From Candidatus Amulumruptor caecigallinarius (GTDB taxonomy: Bacteria; Bacteroidota; Bacteroidia; Bacteroidales; Muribaculaceae): a stretch of 64,000 nt of DNA. A model generated the notes under the pieces. That model saw nothing but the letters and a program-made list of their open reading frames with translations, did not search any database and was not told where the DNA came from. Where the stretch lies: assembly GCA_023665605.1 (NCBI GenBank), contig JAMPDP010000001.1:535377-599376 (forward strand), read 5' to 3'. A program made the translations under genes and the position numbers. Below are positions 17,804 to 26,975 of this stretch, piece by piece (the first letter of the stretch is position 1; each line of letters opens with the position of its first letter).

Positions 17804-18904
17804 ATGAAAGCCTTCGTCACCGGCACACGCGGTATTCCCGGCATCATGGGTGGTGTCGAGACGCACTGCGAGCAGCTGATGCCGCGACTCGCCGCCCTCG
17901 GTGCCGACATCACTGTGGCCCGACGCGACAAGTATGTCACCTCCCCGCTCACCGAGTGGGAAGGGGTCACGCTCGTCGACATCCCTTCGCCTGACCACAA
18001 GGCTTTCGAGGCAATAGTCCACACATGGCGGGCACTGCGCGAGGCACGTCGCCGTGGTGCCGACCTGGTGCACATCCATGCCATAGGACCCGCCCTGCTC
18101 GCTCCCGTGGCACGTATGATGGGACTCCGGGTGGTGTTCACCCACCACGGCCCCGACTATGACCGCGACAAGTGGGGACGCATGGCCAAACTTATGCTCC
18201 GCACCGGCGAAAGCATGGGGTGCCGCTACGCCAACCAAGTGATAGTGATCAGCAACGTCATCCGCGACATCGTAGCCTCCCGCCACGGTCGCACCGAAGG
18301 GGTGAACCTCATACCCAACGGCGTGCCTGCGGCCACTCACACTGACTACCCGGAATACTTCGCCGAACTTCGCATCACTCCCGAGCGTTACGTGCTCGGC
18401 ATGAGCCGCTTCGTGCCGGAGAAGAACCTCCATCACCTCGTGGAGGCATTTGCCAAGGCTGCCCCGGAAGGCTACAAGCTGGTGCTCGCCGGCGATGCCG
18501 ACTTTGAAGATGACTACTCACGGCAACTCAAGCAGCTGGCACGTGACAATGGCGTGGTGCTCACCGGCTTCGTGCGCGGTCGCAAACTGGCATCGCTCCT
18601 GAGCAACGCCGCCCTCTACGTGCTCCCCTCATCACACGAAGGGCTCCCCATAGCCCTCTTGGAGGCCATGAGCTACGGCCTGCCGGTGGGGGTTAGTGCC
18701 ATCCCCGCCAACCTTGAGGTGGGGCTACCCGCCGATGATTACTTCCCGGTGGGCGATGTCGACGCACTCGCACGTCTCATCTCTGCCAAACTCGCATCCG
18801 GTCCACGCCATGTGGACTATGACATGAGCCGCTACGACTGGGACAACGTGGCCCGCGACACCCTTGAAGTATATCGCCGCGCTCTGAAGTCACGGCCACA
18901 TTGA
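17804..18904 (+). CDS. GT4-family glycosyltransferase
   Basis: A 366-residue GT-B enzyme. The N-terminal acceptor domain begins GTRGIPGIMGGVETHCEQL. The C-terminal donor domain has the family features GMSRFVPEKN and the ESPS/HEGLP-type motif (SSHEGLPIALLEAM), with the Glu that contacts the nucleotide sugar. Such enzymes add a sugar to a membrane-lipid or polysaccharide acceptor. A TTG at 17795 overlapping the preceding stop is an alternative start; the ATG at 17804 gives the usual N-terminus. It forms an operon with the radical SAM gene. Confidence 0.9.
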   Translation: MKAFVTGTRGIPGIMGGVETHCEQLMPRLAALGADITVARRDKYVTSPLTEWEGVTLVDIPSPDHKAFEAIVHTWRALREARRRGADLVHIHAIGPALLAPVARMMGLRVVFTHHGPDYDRDKWGRMAKLMLRTGESMGCRYANQVIVISNVIRDIVASRHGRTEGVNLIPNGVPAATHTDYPEYFAELRITPERYVLGMSRFVPEKNLHHLVEAFAKAAPEGYKLVLAGDADFEDDYSRQLKQLARDNGVVLTGFVRGRKLASLLSNAALYVLPSSHEGLPIALLEAMSYGLPVGVSAIPANLEVGLPADDYFPVGDVDALARLISAKLASGPRHVDYDMSRYDWDNVARDTLEVYRRALKSRPH

Positions 18905-18958
18905 AGCAATCAAGAGGTCGTACAGCAAAGCCTCTAAGATTTCATTATCACCCCTTGC

Positions 18959-19999
18959 ATGGAAGCTCCCGCAGTTAACGAACTGAAACCGCTCATAGGC
19001 CTCACTCTTGACGGCCTCCGCGAGGTGTGCGCCGAGATGGGCCTACCCCGCTTCGCCGCCGCTCAGATGGCACGCTGGCTCTATGACAAGCGCGTCACCT
19101 CCATAGCAGAGATGACCGACCTCAGCAAGAAGGCCCGCGAGGCTCTTGCCGCTGTCTACTGCGTGGGGCGCGAAGCCCCTCTCGCTGAGGCTCGCAGCAT
19201 GGACGGCACGGTGAAATACCTGTTTCGCGGAGCACCGGAACGCGCCATCGAAAGTGTCTACATCCCTGACCGGGAGCGCGCCACGCTATGCGTCAGCTCC
19301 CAGGCCGGATGCAAGATGAATTGCCGCTTCTGCATGACCGGCAAGCAGGGGTGGCACGGCGACCTCTCACCCGCACTCATCATCAATCAGGTGCTCTCAA
19401 TCCCTGAGAGCCGCTCGCTCACCAACCTGGTGTTCATGGGTATGGGCGAACCCCTTGACAACCTCTCGGCCCTGCTCCCTGTCATTGAAATCCTCACAGC
19501 CAAGTGGGGGTTGGCTTGGAGCCCCAAGCGCATCACTGTCAGCACCATAGGGCGCATCCCACAGCTGCGCCAGCTGCTCGACACCACTCGAGTCAACATC
19601 GCCATCAGCGTACACTCGCCCTTTGCCGCAGAACGCCTCAGCCTGATGCCGGTGGAGCGCGCATACCCGGTGGTGGATGTGATACGCACCCTCCGCGACT
19701 ATGACTTCAGCGGCCAGCGGCGCCTTTCGCTGGAATACATCATGTGGGACGGCCTGAACGACAACCTGCGCCACGCTGATGCCCTTGCTCGCCTCGTCAA
19801 GGGCATGGAGGTGAGGATAAACCTCATCCGTTTCCACTCCATTCCGGGCGTGGATGACCTCCGCCCCTGCCCCACTGCACGAATGACGGCTTTCCGTGAC
19901 CGGCTCAACGCTCTGGGTATCACCGCCACCATCCGCGCATCGCGCGGCGAGGATATTATGGCGGCCTGCGGCATGCTCGCCGGCCGGTGTGAACAGTAG
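18959..19999 (+). CDS. rlmN: 23S rRNA (adenine-2503-C2)/tRNA methyltransferase RlmN
   Basis: A 346-residue dual radical SAM methyltransferase. An N-terminal helical accessory domain contains GLPRFAAAQMARWLY. The cluster motif CKMNCRFC lies near residues 119-126, followed by GMGEPLDN. Conserved C-terminal Cys residues occur in ACGMLAGRC, one of which forms the methyl-carrying intermediate. It methylates A2503 of 23S rRNA and A37 of some tRNAs. The length is typical. It lies 54 bases after the glycosyltransferase gene. Confidence 0.95.
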   Translation: MEAPAVNELKPLIGLTLDGLREVCAEMGLPRFAAAQMARWLYDKRVTSIAEMTDLSKKAREALAAVYCVGREAPLAEARSMDGTVKYLFRGAPERAIESVYIPDRERATLCVSSQAGCKMNCRFCMTGKQGWHGDLSPALIINQVLSIPESRSLTNLVFMGMGEPLDNLSALLPVIEILTAKWGLAWSPKRITVSTIGRIPQLRQLLDTTRVNIAISVHSPFAAERLSLMPVERAYPVVDVIRTLRDYDFSGQRRLSLEYIMWDGLNDNLRHADALARLVKGMEVRINLIRFHSIPGVDDLRPCPTARMTAFRDRLNALGITATIRASRGEDIMAACGMLAGRCEQ

Positions 20000-20044
20000 C
20001 GTGCGTGTGTGCGTTGAAGTTACTGACACGTAACTCTACTGTTT

Positions 20045-20527
20045 ATGCACTCACCGCTCGTCACTCTAAGCTCCATGCGCCGGCACGCTCCACGGCTGTG
20101 GACTATCATCACATCATTTTTAGCAGTCATAACCTTGCAGAGCTGCGCCAACGATGCTTGGGAGGATGTCCCTTCCACGGCCTATGACTTTTGCATGGAG
20201 TACTGGCCCGAATATGCCATTCAGACCTATGGCAACATCAACGGCGTGCAGGTAGTGGTAATAAAGGGAGCTGCAACGGTCTACTTTGATCAGGCGAGCC
20301 AATGGATAAAAATCGACGGCAACGGCGGCACACTCCCCCCGATGCTAATGTGGGACCAGCTTCCCGGACCGCTCTACACTTATCTGGAGGAGATTGAGGC
20401 CGTCAGAGCAGTATATGTATTGGCACGCAACGCCACGAGTTACGATGTGACGCTCTCCAACCAGACCATCAGCTACAACGTGAACACCGGCGAAATCACC
20501 GGCTCAGAAGTGCTGCCACAACCATAA
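20045..20527 (+). CDS. small lipoprotein with PepSY-like (DUF2874-type) fold
   Basis: A 160-residue lipoprotein. The signal peptide ends in LQSC (Cys34 from this start); a better-proportioned start is the Met at residue 11 (20075). The mature part has Tyr/Trp-rich beta strands around FCMEYWPEYAIQTY and repeated short strands near the C-terminus. This resembles the PepSY-like putative beta-lactamase-inhibitor family common in Bacteroidetes, whose function is unknown. The assignment rests on general pattern only. It lies between rlmN and the amino-acid antiporter. Confidence 0.65.
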   Translation: MHSPLVTLSSMRRHAPRLWTIITSFLAVITLQSCANDAWEDVPSTAYDFCMEYWPEYAIQTYGNINGVQVVVIKGAATVYFDQASQWIKIDGNGGTLPPMLMWDQLPGPLYTYLEEIEAVRAVYVLARNATSYDVTLSNQTISYNVNTGEITGSEVLPQP

Positions 20528-20563
20528 CGGAGAGAGCTGTTGCTCCCCCCACTGCTAACCACC

Positions 20564-22213
20564 ATGAACAACAGAACTTCCACGCCACCCGGCGGCATCA
20601 AGGATACTTCCGGGCGCACGCCCGAGGCGCAACTCACCGCCCGGGGACGCAAAAAAGCGCCAACCACCGCACTTGGCACCGTCACGATGGGTGCTATGGC
20701 CATCATGATTGTGACGAGCGTGCTGAGCCTGCGCGGCCTCCCCTCGGAGGCCAAATTCGGCATCCAGTCCATCTTCTATTACCTATTCGCGGCAATAGTC
20801 TTCTTGGTACCCTTCTCGCTGGTATGCGCCGAGTTAGCATCCACCTATTCACGTTCCGGCGGCCTGTTCCGCTGGATTTCCGAAGCGTTCGGCCCTCGCT
20901 GGGGTTGGACGGCGATGTACCTTGAGTGGCAGACCATCGTCATATGGTTCCCGACGGTGCTGATGTTTGGCGCGGCTTCGTTGGCTTATGTATTCTGGCC
21001 GGAGTCTTTTGATGCGGCGTTGGCTTCCAACAAAGTATACACCCTCATCATCTCGCTGCTCGTCTACTGGCTTGCTACGTTCAACTCCTTCCGCGGTCAG
21101 GGGATGGCCAACAAGTTATCCACCGTCGGCGGTCTGGTGGGCACCATTATCCCCGGCGCGCTGTTGATAGTGCTCGGCGTCATCTACGTGTGTCTGGGCA
21201 AGCCGGTGATGCTGGCTCACGAATCGTTCTTCCCTGACTTCACGCACCTGAGCACCATCGTCCTCGCCGCCAGCATCTTCCTGTTCTTCGGAGGCATGGA
21301 GAGCCAGGCCGTGCATATCACGGACATGAAGAATCCCTCTCGCGACTTCCCCCGCGCCATGTTCCTTGCCGTGGTCATCACTGTGGCGGTCTATGCTCTG
21401 GGCACTCTCGTTATCGGCCTGGTCATCAAGACTGACAACATCAACCTCCTCCAGTCGCTCCTTGTGGCCTACAAGATGCTGTGGGCCAGCTTCGGCCTCT
21501 CATGGCTCGGCAACGTGATGGCCGTGCTGATACTCTTCGGCGTTCTCGGTCAGGTGAGCGCCCTGATCACAGGCCCCGCCACCGGACTGATGTCAGTGGC
21601 TCAGAGCGGCTACCTCCCCCCGAAGCTCCAGAAGCTCAACAAGAATAATGTCAACATACCCATCCTGCTGATTGAGGGTGTGTTTGTCACCGTGCTCACC
21701 CTGTTGCTGCTTGTTCTCCCCACCGTGGAGAGTGCTTACCAGATTATGAGCCAGCTGGCCACCATTATCTATCTGCTGATGGTGCTGATGATATATGCCG
21801 CATTTCTGAGCCTCCGCAAGACGGCCCCCGGCAAGAAGCGCGGATACCGCGTGCCGGGTGGAACCGTCGGCAAGTGGGCGGTGGCATCCGTTGGCATCCT
21901 CGGTGCCGTGGCCGCGCTTGGCCTGAGCTTCCTCCCCCCGAGCCAGATTCAGACCGGCAGCCCGGTGGTGTATATCGGCATCCTTGTAATCGGCACTCTC
22001 GTGTTTGTGGCAATCCCTCTGGTGGTCTACGCCCTGCGCAAACCCTCGTGGCGCAACCCCGACTCACACTTCTACCCCTTCGACTGGCAGATTGAGGGGC
22101 GCAAGCCATGGGAAGTCTCCAAGTGGAGCCCCGACTACCAGCCTGCCGCCGAGGAAGTGGAGGCCGCCGAGGACCGCGCCGTCCGCGACCACGCCACCGT
22201 CAAGCATATGTAG
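20564..22213 (+). CDS. APC-superfamily amino-acid permease, GadC/glutamate:GABA antiporter-like
   Basis: A 549-residue membrane protein with about twelve hydrophobic segments. Its soluble N-terminus holds Lys/Arg, and a hydrophilic C-terminal tail of about 50 residues is rich in Glu and Ala. The segments SLRGLPSEAKFGIQSIFYYL and ELASTYSRSGGLFRW match the putative glutamate:GABA antiporter group. GadC-type proteins exchange external glutamate for internal GABA in acid resistance. No glutamate decarboxylase is nearby, so the substrate is uncertain. The ATG at 20564 is chosen over an upstream TTG. A terminator follows. Confidence 0.9.
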   Translation: MNNRTSTPPGGIKDTSGRTPEAQLTARGRKKAPTTALGTVTMGAMAIMIVTSVLSLRGLPSEAKFGIQSIFYYLFAAIVFLVPFSLVCAELASTYSRSGGLFRWISEAFGPRWGWTAMYLEWQTIVIWFPTVLMFGAASLAYVFWPESFDAALASNKVYTLIISLLVYWLATFNSFRGQGMANKLSTVGGLVGTIIPGALLIVLGVIYVCLGKPVMLAHESFFPDFTHLSTIVLAASIFLFFGGMESQAVHITDMKNPSRDFPRAMFLAVVITVAVYALGTLVIGLVIKTDNINLLQSLLVAYKMLWASFGLSWLGNVMAVLILFGVLGQVSALITGPATGLMSVAQSGYLPPKLQKLNKNNVNIPILLIEGVFVTVLTLLLLVLPTVESAYQIMSQLATIIYLLMVLMIYAAFLSLRKTAPGKKRGYRVPGGTVGKWAVASVGILGAVAALGLSFLPPSQIQTGSPVVYIGILVIGTLVFVAIPLVVYALRKPSWRNPDSHFYPFDWQIEGRKPWEVSKWSPDYQPAAEEVEAAEDRAVRDHATVKHM

Positions 22214-22239
22214 CAGTTGTTCTGCAAACTTTTTTTCGT

Positions 22240-22275
22240 AGCCCCTGCCCCCTGAGCAGGGGCTTTCTATTTTTG
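22240..22275 (+). terminator. rho-independent terminator after the antiporter gene
   Basis: A 9-bp stem (22240-22248 with 22256-22264) and a 7-base loop, followed by the T-rich TTCTATTTTT. Confidence 0.82.
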
Positions 22276-22434
22276 CATAATACCGCCCCGAAACGTACCG
22301 GATTGAAAGCAAACCACCCGCTCATGCTTAACATCACACCAATTTTTGCGGTTTGTCAATTTTATATCGAAATATAGCTTTTCATGGCATTTTGCTATAT
22401 TTTTAATATTTTCAAAAGATTTTTGCTACTTTTA

Positions 22435-22466
22435 TTTGGATTTTATGAAATCTTCACATACCTTTG
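22435..22466 (+). promoter_or_regulatory. promoter of the porin-PII-Amt operon
   Basis: TTTG (22435-22438), 20 bases, TACCTTTG (22459-22466), 53 bases before the porin ATG. This is one of the clearest matches in the window. The preceding 150 bases are very AT-rich with repeated TATAT and TTTTGCTA elements, where an activator could bind. Confidence 0.8.
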
Positions 22467-22519
22467 CCGCTGTACAGTTCTACTAAGTTTAACGCCAACC
22501 GGCTAAAAAGGTAAAAAAG

Positions 22520-23251
22520 ATGATTTATCCAAAGGTACTATTCTCAGCGATGGCGACAGCCATGCTGATGACTGCAATGGACGCCAAGGCTGACGACACA
22601 ACAACCACCGCCGGCAACTCTGCACTGGAAGCCTCCCTGAGCGCCGACCTCGTGAGTGGCTACATATGGCGCGGACAGGATTTGGGGGGCGTCAGCATCC
22701 AGCCCGGGTTCGGTATCGGCTGGAAGGGACTCACTTTGGGGATGTGGGGCTCTGCCTCTTTCGAGAAGGAGGACACCAAGGAGGTCGACATCCTCTTGGG
22801 ATACTCTTACGGTGGCTTCTCCGTGGGTATCACTGACTATTGGTTCAATGATGGCCCCGGCTACTTCAAGTATGGAGCACACGATACGGCTCACGTATTC
22901 GAGGCCGGCGTGGGCTATGACTTCGGTCCTGTCGCACTAAACTGGTACACCAACTTCGCCGGCAACGACGGCGTGACCGGCAAGGGAAAGCGCGCCTACT
23001 CCTCTTACGTGGAAGTGTCCGCACCCTTCAAAATCTCGTTCCTCGACTGGAAAGCCGAACTCGGTGCTACACCCTGGAGCACCTCCTTCTACAACTCTCA
23101 CGGCTTCGCGGTGATCAACATAGGCATCGGCGCGGCCCACACATTCAAGCTCAGCGAGCAGTTCGGCCTCACGCTCTCGGCCAAGGGCACTTTCAACCCC
23201 CGCGATAGCAAGGCTTACCTCGTGGCAGGTGTCTCCGTGGCAAGTCTCTGA
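22520..23251 (+). CDS. putative outer-membrane porin of the TorF/Gcw type
   Basis: A 243-residue protein with a Sec signal peptide (cut near AKADD) and about ten amphipathic strands. The family start motif SADLVSGYIWRGQDLGG is visible. The protein ends in a hydrophobic strand. Proteins of this family are predicted beta-barrel porins without a proven substrate. It precedes the PII and ammonium transporter genes under one promoter, so it may widen outer-membrane passage for a nitrogen source. That link is inference from context. Confidence 0.82.
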   Translation: MIYPKVLFSAMATAMLMTAMDAKADDTTTTAGNSALEASLSADLVSGYIWRGQDLGGVSIQPGFGIGWKGLTLGMWGSASFEKEDTKEVDILLGYSYGGFSVGITDYWFNDGPGYFKYGAHDTAHVFEAGVGYDFGPVALNWYTNFAGNDGVTGKGKRAYSSYVEVSAPFKISFLDWKAELGATPWSTSFYNSHGFAVINIGIGAAHTFKLSEQFGLTLSAKGTFNPRDSKAYLVAGVSVASL

Positions 23252-23294
23252 GCTACATTCCTCTCCATCATCACTCACATTCAACTCATTAATT

Positions 23295-23651
23295 ATGAAA
23301 AAGATAGAGGCTATCATCCGCAAGACCAAGTTTGAGGATGTCAAGGAGGCCCTCACAGCCGCCGACATCGAGTGGTACTCTTATTACGAAGTGCGCGGCG
23401 TGGGCAAAGCTCGCGAGGCACGCATATATCGCGGCGTGATGTATGACACAAGCTCCATCGAGCGCATCCTGGTGTCAATAGTGGTGCGTGACATCAACGT
23501 GGACAAGACCGTCAAAGCCATTGTCAAGGCTGCCCAGACAGGCGAGATTGGCGATGGTCGCATCTTCGTTATTCCCGTGGACGACGCCGTGCGCATCCGC
23601 ACCGGAGAGCATGGCGACACCGCTCTCTACAATGCCGAGAAGGCCAAGTGA
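23295..23651 (+). CDS. PII nitrogen-regulatory protein (GlnK-like)
   Basis: A 118-residue trimer-forming signal protein starting MKKIEAIIRKTKFEDVKEAL. The T-loop region keeps the Tyr of the uridylylation position within YRGVMYDTSS, but the loop sequence after it differs from the proteobacterial GlnB/GlnK. The C-terminal nucleotide-binding motif (GEIGDGRIFVIPVDDAVRIR) is intact. PII proteins read 2-oxoglutarate and ATP/ADP and plug the Amt channel. It lies 64 bases before amt, the usual pairing. The start is set by homology; upstream codons would overlap the preceding gene. Confidence 0.95.
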   Translation: MKKIEAIIRKTKFEDVKEALTAADIEWYSYYEVRGVGKAREARIYRGVMYDTSSIERILVSIVVRDINVDKTVKAIVKAAQTGEIGDGRIFVIPVDDAVRIRTGEHGDTALYNAEKAK

Positions 23652-23715
23652 CGCGCGCTATCCACACCTCCCTCTCAACCACCACCATACACTCACCTAT
23701 TCACTTCACAGAGTT

Positions 23716-25152
23716 ATGAAACGATATAGCTTCATTCCGGCCGCTGTCCTGATTGCAGCTGCGGCACTGCTACCTATATATGCCTTTGCCGACACTCCGG
23801 CAGCCTCCGACTCAATCGCCTCCGTGGCTGAGGGCATTGCTCCCGCCGTGGAGCTCCCCGTCACCGAGGTGGCTGAGGATACCGCCAACCCCCTCGTGTC
23901 AGGTCTCAATACCGTGTGGATGCTTTTGGCGGCCATGCTCGTGTTCTTCATGCAGCCCGGCTTTGCCCTGGTGGAAGCCGGATTCACCCGCTCCAAGAAC
24001 ACCGCCAACATCCTGATGAAAAACTTCGTCGACTTCATATTCGGATCTCTACTCTATTGGTTCATCGGCTTCAGCATCATGTTCGGCATAGGCCACTTCT
24101 GCGGCGTGCCTGACTTCATGAGCATGACGTTTGACAGCAACGGGCTACCTGACCCCACGTCACTCCCTACTGAGGGCTTTCTGGTATTTCAGACGGTGTT
24201 CTGCGCCACTGCCGCCACCATCGTCTCCGGCGCTATGGCTGAGCGTACCAAGTTCTCGGCTTACCTGATTTACACCATCTTCATCTCCGTACTCATCTAC
24301 CCCATCTCGGGTCATTGGACATGGGGCGGCGGCTGGCTGATGGATGGCGACGAGACCTCCTGGATGATGCGCACCTTCGGGGCCACATTCCATGACTTTG
24401 CCGGCTCCACCATCGTGCACTCCGTAGGCGGCTGGATAGCCCTTGTAGGCGCTGCCATCCTCGGTCCGCGTATCGGCAAGTACACTAAGGATGGCAAGTC
24501 AAAGGCCATTCCCGGACACAACCTTACCATCGCCGCTCTCGGCGTGTTCATCCTCTGGTTCGGGTGGTTCGGTTTCAACCCCGGCTCACGTCTGGCTGCC
24601 TCCGGCATCGAGGATCAGATATCCATCTCGCTGGTGTTCCTCAACACTAACCTTGCAGCCTGCGCCGGCGGCTTCGCGGCTCTGGTAATCAGCTGGTGGA
24701 AATACAGCAAGCCCTCGCTCTCACTCACTCTCAACGGCATCCTTGCCGGTCTGGTTGGTATCACAGCCGGCTGCGATGCCGTGGCACCCCTTGGCGCAGT
24801 GCTCATCGGCCTAATCTGCGGTGCCCTGATGATATGCTCCGTGGAGTTCGTGGACCGCGTGCTCAAAGTGGACGACCCCGTCGGTGCTGTGTCAGTGCAT
24901 GGCGTGTGTGGATTCACCGGCACAGTGCTCACCGGCCTCTTCTCAGTGGAGGAAGGCCTCTTCTACGGTGCCGGCTGGGGCTTCCTCGGGGCACAGCTCT
25001 TCGGAGCCCTCGTCATCGGCTGCTGGGCAGCCGGCATGGGCTACCTCGTATTCAAGGGTGTTGACCTCGCTCACGGCCTCCGCGTCCCCGCACGCATTGA
25101 GGAGGAAGGCCTCGACATCTACGAGCACGGCGAGTCCGTCTACAACGCTTAA
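23716..25152 (+). CDS. amt: ammonium transporter (Amt/MEP family)
   Basis: A 478-residue membrane protein with an N-terminal signal-peptide-like segment and about 45 extra residues before the first channel helix (NTVWMLLAAMLVFFMQPGFA). Eleven membrane segments follow. The twin pore histidines are present in TIVHSVGG and SVHGVCGFTG, and the family motif FGFNPGS appears as GWFGFNPGSRLAA. It conducts ammonium/ammonia across the inner membrane and is blocked by the adjacent PII when nitrogen is plentiful. A terminator hairpin follows. Confidence 0.97.
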   Translation: MKRYSFIPAAVLIAAAALLPIYAFADTPAASDSIASVAEGIAPAVELPVTEVAEDTANPLVSGLNTVWMLLAAMLVFFMQPGFALVEAGFTRSKNTANILMKNFVDFIFGSLLYWFIGFSIMFGIGHFCGVPDFMSMTFDSNGLPDPTSLPTEGFLVFQTVFCATAATIVSGAMAERTKFSAYLIYTIFISVLIYPISGHWTWGGGWLMDGDETSWMMRTFGATFHDFAGSTIVHSVGGWIALVGAAILGPRIGKYTKDGKSKAIPGHNLTIAALGVFILWFGWFGFNPGSRLAASGIEDQISISLVFLNTNLAACAGGFAALVISWWKYSKPSLSLTLNGILAGLVGITAGCDAVAPLGAVLIGLICGALMICSVEFVDRVLKVDDPVGAVSVHGVCGFTGTVLTGLFSVEEGLFYGAGWGFLGAQLFGALVIGCWAAGMGYLVFKGVDLAHGLRVPARIEEEGLDIYEHGESVYNA

Positions 25153-25200
25153 CAACCATCAAACAACCGGTAGAAGTGCCGGGCCAAGCGCCCGACCACT

Positions 25201-25238
25201 GCGGGAGGTGCCACCCGGCGACGGGCCACACCTCCCGC
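25201..25238. terminator. terminator hairpin between converging operons
   Basis: A perfect 10-bp outer stem (25201-25210 with 25229-25238) with a short inner CCCG/CGGG stem. It lies between the amt stop and the converging DUF5063 gene and could serve both strands. Confidence 0.7.
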
Positions 25239-25266
25239 TCGGTGTATATATTCGCTGCCGGAAGGC

Positions 25267-25770
25267 TCAGGCGTCGAAGTAGCGGACGGCGTTGACGGCA
25301 CGGAGCACGTTGCACAGGGGGCGGCTCCAGTAGGTCTCGAAGTCTTCCTTGACAGCAGACAGCGCGGAGTTGGTGAGCTCCTCGGGAGCATCGCGCACCA
25401 CCTCCAGCAGATTGTAGAGCACTTGGAATATATCGGCCAACCCCTCTGAGATGCTTGACGCTATCGGCGTGTCGGAGTACTTCATATCCTCCTCAAACAC
25501 CTCCAAATAGGTATCCTTCTCGCCCAGCAAAGCCTCCATGGCACGCCGCAGCGACTCGTAATACTCCTCATCAAGGGCATTGTCAATGTATGCCTCCTCA
25601 ATGACACCACTCATGTCAGGCCGCAGGTCGGTTGCCGAAATATACAGTCGCGGCAACAACCTGAGCATGGAGCTGACAAACGCCTCGGGCTCCGCCTCAC
25701 GGGCGCGTTCCACAGTCTGACAATATTCGTTGGCGAGGGCTATGAAAGCCAGTGAGTTAGGTGCGAGCAT
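25267..25770 (-). CDS. DUF5063-like protein
   Basis: A 167-residue acidic, helical, soluble protein. Visible elements include FIALANEYCQTVE near the start, LLPRLYISATDL near residue 45, and a conserved-looking C-terminal SRPLCNVLRAVNAVRYFD. I believe this is the DUF5063 family, common in Bacteroidales and of unknown function; that is from memory of the pattern. The start overlaps the end of nadD by 14 bases, so it is the last gene of the yicC-gmk-nadD operon. Confidence 0.8.
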   Translation of the reverse strand: MLAPNSLAFIALANEYCQTVERAREAEPEAFVSSMLRLLPRLYISATDLRPDMSGVIEEAYIDNALDEEYYESLRRAMEALLGEKDTYLEVFEEDMKYSDTPIASSISEGLADIFQVLYNLLEVVRDAPEELTNSALSAVKEDFETYWSRPLCNVLRAVNAVRYFDA

Positions 25771-26371
25771 CGGTGTTGACTCCGTAAAGATGGTTGTTGA
25801 CTATGTAATCATATACGCCCGGCGGCAGGAAACAGTTCATATCCTTACCCTTTGCCAGGGCGCGACGCACAAAGGTGCTTGACAGGTCTGTGACCGGCGC
25901 ATGCACCACATCCACGCGGTCATCATAGATGGTCTCCTTCACCGGATAGCCGGGACGCGGGTATACTATCACGCCGTAATCATTGAGAATATCCTCGTAG
26001 TCACGCCACTGCTCGAAGATGCGCCAGTTGTCGCTGCCGATTATCAACTTGAAGCGGCGGCGCGGATAGCGACGCGACAGCAGCCGCAGCGTGTCGATGG
26101 TGTACGACGGGCGCGGCATCGACAGCTCGATGTCGCACACGCCGATACCCTCGATGCCGCGGGTAGCTATGTCGAGCATACGCAGACGCTCTATGTCAGG
26201 AAGCAACTCCGTGGAGGTGGCTTTCAGCGGGTTAACCGGCGAGAGTGTAAGCCACACGGCGCTGAGGCTGGTGAACTGCGTCAGAAACGAGGCCAGCATC
26301 AGGTGCCCCACATGTACCGGGTTGAATGACCCGCCAAGGATGCCTATGGTCTGAGGGCGTTCGTCAGCCAT
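25757..26371 (-). CDS. nadD: nicotinate-nucleotide adenylyltransferase
   Basis: A 204-residue enzyme that joins ATP to nicotinate mononucleotide to give deamido-NAD. The nucleotidyltransferase motif GSFNPVHVGH lies at residues about 14-23, IGSDNWRIFEQW near 115, and the second ATP motif LSSTFVR near 172. The length is typical. It overlaps gmk by 8 bases and DUF5063 by 14, so translation is probably coupled. Confidence 0.95.
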   Translation of the reverse strand: MADERPQTIGILGGSFNPVHVGHLMLASFLTQFTSLSAVWLTLSPVNPLKATSTELLPDIERLRMLDIATRGIEGIGVCDIELSMPRPSYTIDTLRLLSRRYPRRRFKLIIGSDNWRIFEQWRDYEDILNDYGVIVYPRPGYPVKETIYDDRVDVVHAPVTDLSSTFVRRALAKGKDMNCFLPPGVYDYIVNNHLYGVNTDART

Positions 26372-26975
26372 TCTGCTTGATGAAATCTGTGATGATGCGG
26401 TTCACTGCGGCTACAGCCTCGGGGAGACGGTCGTTGACAACCACGCGGTCAAACTGCGGTGCATACGTCAGCTCCAGCTCTGCCTTGGCCACGCGAGCCT
26501 CAATTTGGTCTGCGGAGTCTGTACCGCGACCTTCAAGGCGGCGGCGCAGCTCCGCAACGCTCGGCGGCTGAATGAAGATGCTCACAGCACGTGCACCCAA
26601 CAGGCGCTTGACGTTGACGGCTCCCTTCACGTCGATATCCATGATGACGTTGTGGCCGGCGGAGGTGATGCGGTCTATTTCGCTGCGCAGGGTGCCATAG
26701 CAACGACCGGGGTACACCTCCTCCCACTCCACGAAGTCACCGGCCTCCACGCGGGCGTGGAAGTCGTCGGGGGTGAGGAAGTAATACTCCACGCCATCAC
26801 GCTCTGCTCCGCGCGGCGGTCGGCATGTGGCGCTGACTGAGAACTGCAAGTCAAGCTCGGGGCGTCCTATGATGGCCTCGATAATTGTCGACTTGCCGGA
26901 GCCGGAGGGCGCCGAGAGTATTATCACCTTGCCGTTGGCGGCGTGCCAGGATGCGGACTTTGTGGTGTCGGTCAT
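26364..26975 (-). CDS. gmk: guanylate kinase
   Basis: A 203-residue kinase converting GMP to GDP. The P-loop SAPSGSGKST is at residues about 20-29, followed by the GMP-binding SATCRPPRGAERDGVEYYF and the lid near residues 130-150. The N-terminus has about 10 residues more than usual. It overlaps yicC by 4 bases and nadD by 8. Confidence 0.96.
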   Translation of the reverse strand: MTDTTKSASWHAANGKVIILSAPSGSGKSTIIEAIIGRPELDLQFSVSATCRPPRGAERDGVEYYFLTPDDFHARVEAGDFVEWEEVYPGRCYGTLRSEIDRITSAGHNVIMDIDVKGAVNVKRLLGARAVSIFIQPPSVAELRRRLEGRGTDSADQIEARVAKAELELTYAPQFDRVVVNDRLPEAVAAVNRIITDFIKQNG

